Source of the DNA: REEP01 sp964517265
GTDB lineage: Bacteria; Pseudomonadota; Alphaproteobacteria; Rhodospirillales; Defluviicoccaceae
NCBI GenBank assembly: GCA_964517265.1
Contig: CAZFBS010000036.1
Location: forward strand, 1 to 33,500
DNA: 33,500 nt
Direction: 5' to 3'
Of the stretch, positions 15,508-24,039 are shown piece after piece. Position numbers and translations under genes: made by a program. The notes under the pieces are model-generated. The model was not told the origin of the DNA and did not search any database. It saw only the letters and a list, made by a program, of their open reading frames with translations. Position 1 is the stretch's first letter, and each line of letters begins with the position of its first letter.

Positions 15508-16159
15508 ACACGGTCCTCGAGCGGCAGTCGGCATCGATCCCGCCGGCGGCTGCGGCAGGATCGGGATATTGGATATTGTTCCGGTGATGGCACCGCAGCG
15601 CCTGCCTCAGCCGCATCGATGACGAGCGCGGCCACGCTGCCGGCAAACTTTCTCTACCCCCGTTTCGGGCAGCATCGTAAACTGCGTCATAAAACGCTTT
15701 GGCTGTTTGCGTAGCACGCGCGTCAGCGAGAGAATAAGGGGGAGGATCGCGTTGCCATGCCGGGTTATACACGGCCCCTGCAGCGGGCCTGCTGTCTCCG
15801 ATCCTTTCTTTTCATCCGGATGCCGCGCGAGAGGTGAGGCGCCAGATGGCTGAGATCCGCCAACCGCCGCCATCCAGGAACACCATCGCCATCACGCGAC
15901 GCCCGGGGCCCCGCCGTCGGCGAGCGAGCGGCTTTGGCGCCGGCTCGATCCGCGCTCGGAAGACGGCTGGAAGATGTGCCGCTGTTCCATTTCCTTTTGC
16001 GGAGAAGAAGGGAGTAGCGCCAGCATATCCGGCACGATGACGCGATTCGAACAAGCGTCTCAACGCTTGGGCGTTCGCGTCCCAACAACAACGCGTCCGC
16101 GGCAGTGCAGGATCAACATCCGCACGTCTCCTTAGCGGCGCATGGGGAGGTTGAGGGTC
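15508..16159. other. Long spacer between the DUF2189 gene and the giant CHAT gene
   Basis: Open frames exist on both strands, but none has protein-like composition, a recognisable domain or a convincing start, and no tRNA folds here. An imperfect hairpin at about 16046-16080 has an inner perfect stem (CAAGCG 16052-16057, CGCTTG 16064-16069) and outer CGAA/TTCG pairing. It lies about 80 bases upstream of the CHAT gene and could be part of its leader or an operator. The ribosome binding site of that gene (GGGAGG) is at 16145-16150. The promoter for the CHAT gene is probably in this stretch, but I cannot pinpoint it. Confidence 0.35.
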
Positions 16160-19100
16160 ATGGTTTTGTTGCGGATCTCCGGGGTGAGCGACGCGGCGGC
16201 GCTGGCGCAGCTCACCGAAAACGAACTTGGCCTCGCGCTCGAGGTCAAGGCGGCGGTGCGGCCGCTGGCCGTCCGGGCGGCAGGCGACCGCGTCGTCGTT
16301 GAGGCGGCGGACGACGATCTCGTCGAACTCAGACTTGAGGGCGGGGCGGTTCTCTGGGTGAGAGCCGACGAAGCGGCGGAGCGAATCGGGGCGGCCAGCA
16401 GTCGCGGTGCGGCAGACGACGGCAGCGTCGAGATCGACGGGGAATTGCCGCTCGTGGATCGGGCACGCGGAATTGGCGGCTGGGCGATCGAGGCCGTTCG
16501 GGTCCTGGGGATCGATATCGGCAAGGCGGGAGCCCGCAACATCGCTGAAGCCCTGGAAAGCAAAGCCATCAAAGCAGAGGGGCTGTTTCACTGGGACGGC
16601 GAGGGGCAACTCGAGGCATTCGCCGCCACCGCGGCCGGTGACCAGCCCTGGCTCGTCTTCATCCACGGCGCAGCGTCCAACACGCGCGGCAGCTTCGGCG
16701 ATCTGAACATCGTGCAGCAGGGGCTCTGGCAGCTTCTCGCCCGCACCTATCAGGGGCGGATCCTCGCCTTCGAGCACCGGACATTGACCGAGAGCCCGAT
16801 CGCCAACGCGGCGGCGCTCGTCGAGGCGCTTCCGGCGGGGGCCGAGCTGCATCTCATCAGTCACAGCCGCGGCGGTCTGGTTGGCGAACTGATCGGCCGC
16901 GGCCGGCTGACCGATACGGCCGGCGTGCCGCGCGCCGCTTTCGATGAGATTGAACTCCGCCAATTTGCCGGCGCGGAGCACGCGGCCGAGCTGGCGGCGC
17001 TGGGGCGACTGGGCGAGAGCTTGATACGGAAAGGGCTCAAGGTGACGCGGTTCGTCCGGGTCGCTTGTCCGGCGCGAGGCACCAGTCTGATGGGCGGGCG
17101 AATCGACCGCTGGCTCAACCTCGTCTTCAATGTCCTGGGCTTCGCCACCGGGGGCAGGCTCAACCCGGTCACGCAGACCCTGCTCGATGGCTTGCAGGCG
17201 CTGGTGCAGGCGGTCGTCAAGGAGCGCACCTCGCCCGAGACGCTGCCGGGGTTGGCGGCAATGTCGCCCGAAACCTCGCCGCTCCTGCGCGTGCTCAACC
17301 GCGCCGACGTTCATCAGGACGACGGCCTCCATGTGATCGCCGGCGATGTCGAGCCGACGACAATCCTGCGCCGGCTCGCGCTTTGGTTTGCCGACCTCTA
17401 TTTCGGCCAGGATCACGATCTGGTGGTCGATACGGCTTCGATGGACGGCGGCGCCCGGCGCCCGCAGCCGCTCTATGTGTTTCTCGACAAGGGTCCCAAG
17501 GTCATCCATTTCAACTACTTCGCCAATCATGACACTGCCTCGGTGATGGTCAACGCGCTGGTGGAGCCGGCGGCGTTGCCGCCTCAGCGGGGGGCGTTGG
17601 GAGTTTCGTTGGCGCGCGCCGCCAGCGAGGTGATGCCGAAGCCGAGAAGCCGCGGAACGCCGGGGCGGTTGCCCATTGTCATGATCCTTCCGGGGATCAG
17701 CGGTACTCATCTGAAGATTGGCGAACAGCGGATCTGGATCGACCTTTTCAGGCTGGCCCGCGGCGGCGTGGGGCGGCTGGCGATCACGAACGCCGCCGTC
17801 GAGCCGGATGAACCGGTGGCGCGTTATTATGGCGATCTCTTCCGTTTTCTCGAAGTGACGCACGAGGTCAGAGCCTGGCCCTACGACTGGCGGCGCTCGA
17901 TCCTCGAGACCGCCCGATTGTTTGCCCGCGATCTGGGGGCGGCGCTCGACGCCACCGAACATCCCGTCGGGATCGTCGCGCATTCGATGGGCGGTCTTAT
18001 CGCGCGGGCAGCGCTCGCGCTCGATGACGACCTCCGGCAGCGGTTCAATGCGCGCGCGGGCACGCGCCTTGTCATGCTCGGCACACCCAATGGCGGCTCG
18101 TTCTCAATCCCGATGCTGCTGCTGGGCCGCAACCGCCTGATGCGGTATCTGGCCTTGCTGGATCTCAAGGCGAATGCCCGCGAGCAGCTCGAGGTGGTGT
18201 CGCGCTGGCCCGGGGCGGTACAGATGCTGCCCGAGCCGACCACCGACCATGGGGCGACGGGTGGCATTGATCTGTATACCGTCGCCGGTTGGACGGCCCT
18301 CGCGGCGGCGGACGGCGGCAAAGGATGGGTCAAGCCGTCGGCCGAGGTGCTGGAGGATGCGCGGCGGTTGCGCGCGGTGCTCAATGCCGCGGCGGTCGAT
18401 CCCGCCCGCATGGTCTACGTGGCCGGCCAGGCAGAGACCTACGACAGTCTGGAGATTGCGGAAGCGGGAGATAAGGCCGAGCGAATCCGATTTAGTATCA
18501 CCATGGAAGGCGATGGTCAGGTCCTCTGGAGCACCGGCATTCCGAAGGGTATCCGGGCCTGGTACACGTCGGCCGCGCACGGCGACCTCGCCCGTCACGC
18601 ACCGGCATTCCCGGCCATTCTCGATCTTCTGCAGCGCGGCACCACCGATCGTCTGTCGCAGACGCCGCCGGTTGTCAGTCGGCCGCGCGGGGCTCCGCCT
18701 GCCGTCGCCCGCGAGTTGATGCACCGGGTTCCGTCCGAGGACGACCTCCTTGCCACGGCGATGGGGGCAGCCCCCGCAGTGCCGCTCAGGCCGGAGCGAC
18801 GCGTTGCGGTTCGCGTCGTAAACGGGCATCTAAAGTTCGCTCGCCACCCGCTGCTGGTCGGCCACTATATCGGCGACACCCTGAACGGCAGCGAACTGGT
18901 TCTCGACCGCGAGCAGAACGGCCGCATCGAGCGCCGCCGCGCCCGCGGTTTGCACCCGGGCCCGATCGGAACCTTCGATGTCCATCTGGATGCCGACAGC
19001 CATCCGCCGGGCAGCGTCATCGTCGGTCTCGGCGAAGTGAGCGAGTTGACCGGGGGCACCCTCAGGCAGACGATTCGGACCGGGTTGCTGGCGTTGGCGA

Positions 19101-21598
19101 CGGCCATGGATGAGCGTGACGAGATGGCCGCCGGCACAGCCGGGATTGCCGCCGAGCGACCGCCGCGCGGCCTATCCGCTGTGCTGATCGGCTCCGGCGG
19201 CGGTGTCGTGACCGTCGTCGATTCCGTTCAGGCGATCCTGCGGGCCGTGCGCGAGGTCAACCTTCAGTTGGGCGATGGCTGCTTTTGCGAAATCGAGCTG
19301 ATCGAGTTGGTGGAGCAGCAGGCGATCAATGCCTGGCACACGATCAACCGGCGCCTGGAGCGCGCCGAGTTCAAGGAGACGTTCACGCTGGAGAGCGAGG
19401 TCGCGCGCCAGCGCGGCGCTTGGCGCCGGATCGGCCCGGACGGCGATCGGGACTGGTGGACGCCGATAACGATCCGCGCTTCCTCCACGGAGGGCGAGAA
19501 CGGCGATATCGGGGGATCGCCGGATGGCGCATCACCCGTTGGCGCATCACCCGTTGGCGCATCGCCCGATGGTGAGCGAGGGGCGCTTCATTATGTCGTT
19601 CTCTCCGGACGCGCACGAGTGGAGGCGACGATGGTCGCAACCCGCCGCAGCTTCATCGATCTGTACCTGCACCGAATCAGTCAGCAGCGGGTCGAGCAAG
19701 GGACGATGTCGGCCGCCCGCACCCTTTTCGAGATGCTCTGGCCGAACGTCTTGAAGGAGCACAGCCTCGACGACCGCAACATCCGGCTCATTCTGGATGA
19801 AACCGCCGCCGCCTTGCCATGGGAGATGATGGACGACCGGCGCCCGTGGCTGATGCCGGGCGTGGACGATACGGCAGCGGAGCTGGGGCCTCCGGTGGTG
19901 CGGTTCGGGGTCGTTCGGCAACTGGTCACCCGCCCTCGGGAAGCGATGATGCCCGCCGCATCGCGCCGCAAGGCACTGGTGATCGGCGATCCAATCGGCG
20001 GCGGCAGCAGGCTTCCGGAGTTGCCGGGAGCGCAACGTGAGGCAAACGAGGTCCAGGAAGCGCTCGAGCGGCGTGGTTTCGATGTGACGCCGTTGATCGG
20101 CACCAAGGCGAAACCCGAGGATGTCATTTCGGCGCTGTTCGGCGAGGCTTGGCAGATCATCCACATTGCCGCCCACGGCGTGTTCAATCATCGCTTCGAG
20201 AATGAATCGTCGCGCGAACGAAAGACCGGGATCGTTCTCGGCGGCGTGAGGGAAACGTTGGTGCTGGAAAGTCCCATGTTCCAACAGATGCCGGTCACGC
20301 CGGAGTTGGTGTTCGTCAATTGCTGTTCACTCGGGGCGCTCGATCCGGTCGTTGAGAATGCCTATCTGCGCTCGGATCGCCCGGCTCTGGCAAGCAGCAT
20401 CGGGGTTCAGCTGATCCGCATGGGCGTGAAGGCCGTCATTGCCGCCGGCTGGGAGGTGGACGACACGCTGGCCGCGCAATTCGCGAACACATTTTACGAT
20501 GGCATGCTGGGCGGTGGCAGCTACGGCAGGATCGTGCAGGATGCACGCCAGGACGTCTATCGGGAGTCCCCGAGCAAAAGCACCTGGGGCGCTTATCATG
20601 CCTACGGTCATCCGGATTTCCGGCTGAGCGAGGTGGTGCTCACGCCGCGTCATTTCCGAGAGCGACGGACTTATGCCGCTCCCGCCGAGGCTCTTGCCGA
20701 AATCGAGCGAATCCAGGCTCTGGTCAATGTCGGTGGAGACCGCAATGTCCAGGCGGACCTGGAGGCGATCAAACAGATCGAAGGCGCGATCGCCGCCAAG
20801 GGCTGGCTCGACCGGCCCGAGATCCGAGCATCGCTGGCTGGCGTCTATGCCGAGCTTTATGATTTCGACACGGCGATCGAGCACTATCAAGCAGCGGCAG
20901 TGGCGGAGGATGGGCTGGTGCCGGTCCGTGCGATCGAGCAGCAGTTAAACCTGCTTGCTCGGCAGGCATGCCAATGTCCGCCCGATTCAGGCCCGCCCAG
21001 TCCGAAGGAACGGATCGTGGCCTCGGTCGGCAAACTGGCAGCGCTGATCGACGCCTGCGGAGAGACCCAGGAGCGGCTGAGCCTGCTCGCCTCTGCGTAC
21101 AAGCGGCTTGCCCATGTCGAGACCGGTGAAGAGCGGACAAAGGCGCTCGGACGGATGGAACGCATGTACCGGCAGGCCCGCAAGCTCGGCCAAGCCCGCG
21201 GCAACCCGCACGTTTACTATCCCTGGATTCAGGAAATTACCGGGAAGATAATCTTGGCTCTGCGCAACCGAAAGCCTCCGCGAGCCGACTTCGCCGCCTT
21301 GCAGCGCGCGCTAAGGCCAGCCGCATCGGATGACTTCTGGCGGCGGGTGCTGCCTGCCGACCTGCGCTTGCTGGAGCAGGTCGGGAGGGGCGCGTTGCCC
21401 GAGAGCGAGCAGGAGGAAATTGCCCGCGACTATGCCGCGGTCTGGAGGGATACCGGCTCCGGCCGAGAAATCGCGTCGGTCATCGGGCAGGTTGACTTCC
21501 TCGTCGATATGCTGAGAGACCTCACACCCGAAACCGACGACCTCGTTGCGGCCTTGGAGGCTGTTAAGCAACGCACCCTCGCGGCGACAATGGCCTGA
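16160..21598 (+). CDS. Giant fusion: two alpha/beta-hydrolase domains + CHAT caspase-like protease + TPR-like tail
   Basis: About 1,812 residues. Residues 160-500 form an alpha/beta-hydrolase with an oxyanion segment (FIHGAASN, His169) and nucleophile elbow SHSRGG (Ser236). Residues 540-830 form a second hydrolase, like LCAT/PGAP1 lipases, with LPGISGTHLK, a WPYDWR segment and AHSMGG (Ser609). Residues about 880-1020 are a conserved region with HPLLVGHYIGD, LHPGPIGTFDV and VIVGLGEVSEL that often precedes CHAT domains. A linker of four 5-residue repeats follows (1118-1137). The CHAT domain (about 1190-1510) has the caspase-like dyad His1339 (HIAAHG) and Cys1389 (VNCCSLG). The tail has one clear TPR-like helix pair (about 1545-1580). 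I chose ATG at 16160 over 16142 because GGGAGG lies 9 bases before it. No signal peptide is visible, so it is probably cytoplasmic. CHAT proteases act in bacterial immunity and cell death (for example with gasdermins or type III-E CRISPR); a similar role here is inference. It stands alone as a transcription unit. Confidence 0.9.
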   Translation: MVLLRISGVSDAAALAQLTENELGLALEVKAAVRPLAVRAAGDRVVVEAADDDLVELRLEGGAVLWVRADEAAERIGAASSRGAADDGSVEIDGELPLVDRARGIGGWAIEAVRVLGIDIGKAGARNIAEALESKAIKAEGLFHWDGEGQLEAFAATAAGDQPWLVFIHGAASNTRGSFGDLNIVQQGLWQLLARTYQGRILAFEHRTLTESPIANAAALVEALPAGAELHLISHSRGGLVGELIGRGRLTDTAGVPRAAFDEIELRQFAGAEHAAELAALGRLGESLIRKGLKVTRFVRVACPARGTSLMGGRIDRWLNLVFNVLGFATGGRLNPVTQTLLDGLQALVQAVVKERTSPETLPGLAAMSPETSPLLRVLNRADVHQDDGLHVIAGDVEPTTILRRLALWFADLYFGQDHDLVVDTASMDGGARRPQPLYVFLDKGPKVIHFNYFANHDTASVMVNALVEPAALPPQRGALGVSLARAASEVMPKPRSRGTPGRLPIVMILPGISGTHLKIGEQRIWIDLFRLARGGVGRLAITNAAVEPDEPVARYYGDLFRFLEVTHEVRAWPYDWRRSILETARLFARDLGAALDATEHPVGIVAHSMGGLIARAALALDDDLRQRFNARAGTRLVMLGTPNGGSFSIPMLLLGRNRLMRYLALLDLKANAREQLEVVSRWPGAVQMLPEPTTDHGATGGIDLYTVAGWTALAAADGGKGWVKPSAEVLEDARRLRAVLNAAAVDPARMVYVAGQAETYDSLEIAEAGDKAERIRFSITMEGDGQVLWSTGIPKGIRAWYTSAAHGDLARHAPAFPAILDLLQRGTTDRLSQTPPVVSRPRGAPPAVARELMHRVPSEDDLLATAMGAAPAVPLRPERRVAVRVVNGHLKFARHPLLVGHYIGDTLNGSELVLDREQNGRIERRRARGLHPGPIGTFDVHLDADSHPPGSVIVGLGEVSELTGGTLRQTIRTGLLALATAMDERDEMAAGTAGIAAERPPRGLSAVLIGSGGGVVTVVDSVQAILRAVREVNLQLGDGCFCEIELIELVEQQAINAWHTINRRLERAEFKETFTLESEVARQRGAWRRIGPDGDRDWWTPITIRASSTEGENGDIGGSPDGASPVGASPVGASPDGERGALHYVVLSGRARVEATMVATRRSFIDLYLHRISQQRVEQGTMSAARTLFEMLWPNVLKEHSLDDRNIRLILDETAAALPWEMMDDRRPWLMPGVDDTAAELGPPVVRFGVVRQLVTRPREAMMPAASRRKALVIGDPIGGGSRLPELPGAQREANEVQEALERRGFDVTPLIGTKAKPEDVISALFGEAWQIIHIAAHGVFNHRFENESSRERKTGIVLGGVRETLVLESPMFQQMPVTPELVFVNCCSLGALDPVVENAYLRSDRPALASSIGVQLIRMGVKAVIAAGWEVDDTLAAQFANTFYDGMLGGGSYGRIVQDARQDVYRESPSKSTWGAYHAYGHPDFRLSEVVLTPRHFRERRTYAAPAEALAEIERIQALVNVGGDRNVQADLEAIKQIEGAIAAKGWLDRPEIRASLAGVYAELYDFDTAIEHYQAAAVAEDGLVPVRAIEQQLNLLARQACQCPPDSGPPSPKERIVASVGKLAALIDACGETQERLSLLASAYKRLAHVETGEERTKALGRMERMYRQARKLGQARGNPHVYYPWIQEITGKIILALRNRKPPRADFAALQRALRPAASDDFWRRVLPADLRLLEQVGRGALPESEQEEIARDYAAVWRDTGSGREIASVIGQVDFLVDMLRDLTPETDDLVAALEAVKQRTLAATMA
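19511..19570 (+). repeat. Four tandem 15-bp repeats inside the CHAT gene
   Basis: Four in-frame 15-base units encode GGSPD, GASPV, GASPV and GASPD. The two central units (19526-19540 and 19541-19555) are identical; the flanking two differ at a few bases. They form a flexible Gly/Ala/Ser/Pro linker between the middle region and the CHAT protease domain, and the repeat number could vary by slippage. Confidence 0.85.
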
Positions 21599-21621
21599 GT
21601 TGCACCCGTGCGGTGGACTCT

Positions 21622-22170
21622 CTATCCCGCCGGCAAGACGATTTCGTAGGATTCGGCAAAGACCCTGGCGGCGACGCGGTAGGTATCGATGGGCGCCGCC
21701 GGGTCTTGGACGATGGCATCGCCGGGCCTGGCGATCATCGCCTCGCCCCAGGGCGCCATGAAGCGAAAGGTGCCATCTTCGAGTCTGACGATCGTGTAGC
21801 GGAGCATCTTGCCCTTGGGACGATAGAGCTGCCAGCCGTCAGCCTTCCCCAACAGACCCTCATAGCGCTCGCGGAACGCCGCGGCGCCGACAAGGTAGCA
21901 TTCATTTCCGCCCGCCGGGCTCCGGTTGCGAACCAGCCAATCTCCGCGCGCGGCGGGGCGGCTCCGCGTCTCGTAGCCTTCCCCGGCAATCTCGGTGACA
22001 ACGATCTCGCCGGGCCGCGCCGGACGCGCATCGACCAGCCCCGCCTTACGCGCCAATCCGGTCCGTCCCGCAGCTACGGCGTCGCGCATCAGTGCCTGGA
22101 CGTCGCGCTCCGGCAGCCCATCCAGATCCTCCCTCACGCGTTTCCTCTCATCGACCCGCTCCATCATCAT
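21622..22170 (-). CDS. Uncharacterised protein with GDW-type motif
   Basis: A protein of about 182 residues with no signal peptide or membrane segment. The first 40 residues are charged and helical; the centre contains YETRSRPAARGDWLVRN and ECYLVGAAAFRERYEGL, and the C-terminal part MIARPGDAIVQD and TYRVAARVFAESYEIV. The pairing of a GDW/GDxIV turn with a following YxVxxxxFxxxYE segment occurs twice and recalls the small PGDYG family; I am not certain of this assignment and propose no function. Three ATGs in a row (22170, 22167, 22164) follow GAGGA; the exact start is open. It is downstream of ggt on the same strand (66-base gap) and converges with the CHAT gene, with only 23 bases between stops. 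Confidence 0.72.
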   Translation of the reverse strand: MMMERVDERKRVREDLDGLPERDVQALMRDAVAAGRTGLARKAGLVDARPARPGEIVVTEIAGEGYETRSRPAARGDWLVRNRSPAGGNECYLVGAAAFRERYEGLLGKADGWQLYRPKGKMLRYTIVRLEDGTFRFMAPWGEAMIARPGDAIVQDPAAPIDTYRVAARVFAESYEIVLPAG

Positions 22171-22236
22171 TCCTCGGGGTCATTGGCAACGTGCGCGTTC
22201 CCTGCCGCAGAAGCCGCAAGAAGTGCCCGCACCTGC

Positions 22237-23970
22237 TCAGTTGCCGAGCACCGTTCCCTCGCGGCGCTTGTCGGCGGCTCCGATCAGCCGTCCCTCCGGC
22301 GCGATGACGATGACATGAAGGCCCGAATTCAGATCCTCAACCACCACCTCGTGTCCAAGCGCCGCAAGGGCGGCCGCGGTGGCATCCGCTCCTGGCCCCT
22401 GTTCGACGATGGTGGGACCATTGCGGTTGACCACGTGCGGCAGATCGATTGCCTCTTGCGGATCCATGCCCCAGTCGAGAATCGCAATGATCGAAGCGGC
22501 GGTATAGGGAATGATGTTGGCGCCGCCCGGCGAGCCGGTCAGCAGCACCCGGGTGCCATCCCGCAGGACAACGGTCGGCGCCATCGAGGAGCGCGGCCGT
22601 TTACCGCCCTCGACCCGGTTCGCCACCGGCGTGCCGCCCACCGCCGGCTCCAGCGCGAAATCGGTGAGCTCGTTGTTGAGCAGGAAGCCACTCGTCATCA
22701 CCCGCGAGCCGAAGCCCGTCTCGATGGTCGTCGTTGCCGAGACCATGTCACCGTAGCGGTCGACGATGACGAAGTGGGTCGTGCCTTCCCGGGCCCGTGA
22801 CCGGTCCGGCGAGAGCGGCACGATGTCGCTTCCGGGCGGTATGCCGGCGGCTGCCGTGCCCATCGCCGCCTCAAGGTCGATCAGCTCCGCGCGGGCGGCA
22901 AGATAGTCACGGTCGAGCAGCCCACTCGGCATGGCGACATGGTCACGATCGGCCATGTAAAGATCGCGGTCGGCGAAGGCAAGGCGCGAAGCCTCGAGAA
23001 ACAGATGCCGAGCGGCAACTCCCGGACCGAGGGTCGCCAGATCAAAAGACTCCAGCATACCGAGAACCTGGCCGACGGTGAGGCCGCCCGAGCTCGGCGG
23101 ACCCATGCCGCAAACATCGTCGCCACGGTAGGCGATGCACACCGGCGCGCGCTCGATCACCCGGTAGCTTGCCAAATCCTCCAGCGTCAGGATGCCGGGA
23201 TTGTTCTCGGTGCGTACGGCGGCAACGATATCGCGAGCGATGGCACCCGTGTAGAACGGTGCCGCGCCATGGGCGGCGAACAGGCGCAAGGTGCGGGCGA
23301 AGGCCGGATTGCTGAGGATCGTGCCTTCGGACTTGGGGCTGCCGTCCGCTTCGAAGAAATAGGCACGGATGTCCTCGAAGCGGTCCAGCTCCCGCGCCCC
23401 GGCGATGGCCTCGGCCAAGCGCTGGGAGATCGGAAACCCGTTCTCGGCGGCTGCGATCGCGGGGGCGATCAGCCCCGCCCAAGGCAGGCGGCCATAGCGG
23501 GCATGTACGGTCTCCAGCAGCAACGGGATGCCCGGCACCCCGACCGATCGGCCACCGACCACCGCATCCCAGAAATCGACCGGCGTCCCGTCTTCCTCCA
23601 GCCAATAGCCTTCATCGGCGGCAAGCGGCGCGCGCTCGCGCGCATCGAAGGTGGTAAGCTCTTTCAAGGCCGCGTTCCAGTAAAGGAGAAACCCGCCGCC
23701 GCCGAGGCCCGAGCTTTGCGGCTCGACGAGAGCGAGCATGACCTGCACGGCGACGGCCGCATCGGCCGCGGAGCCTCCGCGCTCCAGGACGGCATAACCC
23801 GCCTCGGTGGCCAGCGGATGGGCCGCGGCGACCATGACCTGCTGAGCGGTGACGGCGGTACGCTCGGCAATCGCCGTAGTCCGCTCCGGCTGCACCGCCG
23901 TTTCCCTGGCCGCGGCCGGGCTCGTGAGCAAGGCAGCCAGCGCCACAGCGGCGATCCGGGTGAGCAGCAT
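22237..23970 (-). CDS. ggt: Gamma-glutamyltransferase / glutathione hydrolase
   Basis: Gamma-glutamyltranspeptidase (EC 2.3.2.2/3.4.19.13) cleaves the gamma-glutamyl bond of glutathione and related compounds in the periplasm. The 577-residue precursor starts with a signal peptide (MLLTRIAAVALAALLTSPAAA). It is an N-terminal nucleophile hydrolase that cuts itself before the threonine in GTTHFVIVD (Thr397), giving large and small subunits; that site is intact. Further family motifs are AAVAVQVMLALVEPQSSGLGGG near residue 75-95, GPPSSGG, and the substrate-binding GFLLNNELTDF and PRSSMAPT segments. The ATG has GAGAGGA upstream. The gene lies 69 bases after argH on the same strand and is probably co-transcribed, although the link with arginine synthesis is not obvious. 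Confidence 0.96.
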   Translation of the reverse strand: MLLTRIAAVALAALLTSPAAARETAVQPERTTAIAERTAVTAQQVMVAAAHPLATEAGYAVLERGGSAADAAVAVQVMLALVEPQSSGLGGGGFLLYWNAALKELTTFDARERAPLAADEGYWLEEDGTPVDFWDAVVGGRSVGVPGIPLLLETVHARYGRLPWAGLIAPAIAAAENGFPISQRLAEAIAGARELDRFEDIRAYFFEADGSPKSEGTILSNPAFARTLRLFAAHGAAPFYTGAIARDIVAAVRTENNPGILTLEDLASYRVIERAPVCIAYRGDDVCGMGPPSSGGLTVGQVLGMLESFDLATLGPGVAARHLFLEASRLAFADRDLYMADRDHVAMPSGLLDRDYLAARAELIDLEAAMGTAAAGIPPGSDIVPLSPDRSRAREGTTHFVIVDRYGDMVSATTTIETGFGSRVMTSGFLLNNELTDFALEPAVGGTPVANRVEGGKRPRSSMAPTVVLRDGTRVLLTGSPGGANIIPYTAASIIAILDWGMDPQEAIDLPHVVNRNGPTIVEQGPGADATAAALAALGHEVVVEDLNSGLHVIVIAPEGRLIGAADKRREGTVLGN

Positions 23971-24039
23971 GATGATGTCCTCTCGGCGTCCTCGGGTCCA
24001 GCGGACCGGTTTGCCTGCAAAACGCCTCCCGGCAAATCC

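Noticed and set aside
16020..16090. Possible tRNA on the minus strand (TTCGAATC T-loop-like string)
   Set aside because: The five bases on either side do not pair as a T-arm, and no acceptor or D-arm can be formed around it.
15812..17983. 723-residue minus-strand open frame
   Set aside because: It is a GC-driven shadow of the CHAT/hydrolase gene; composition is Arg/Pro/His-rich with no domain, while the plus strand encodes clear hydrolase motifs.
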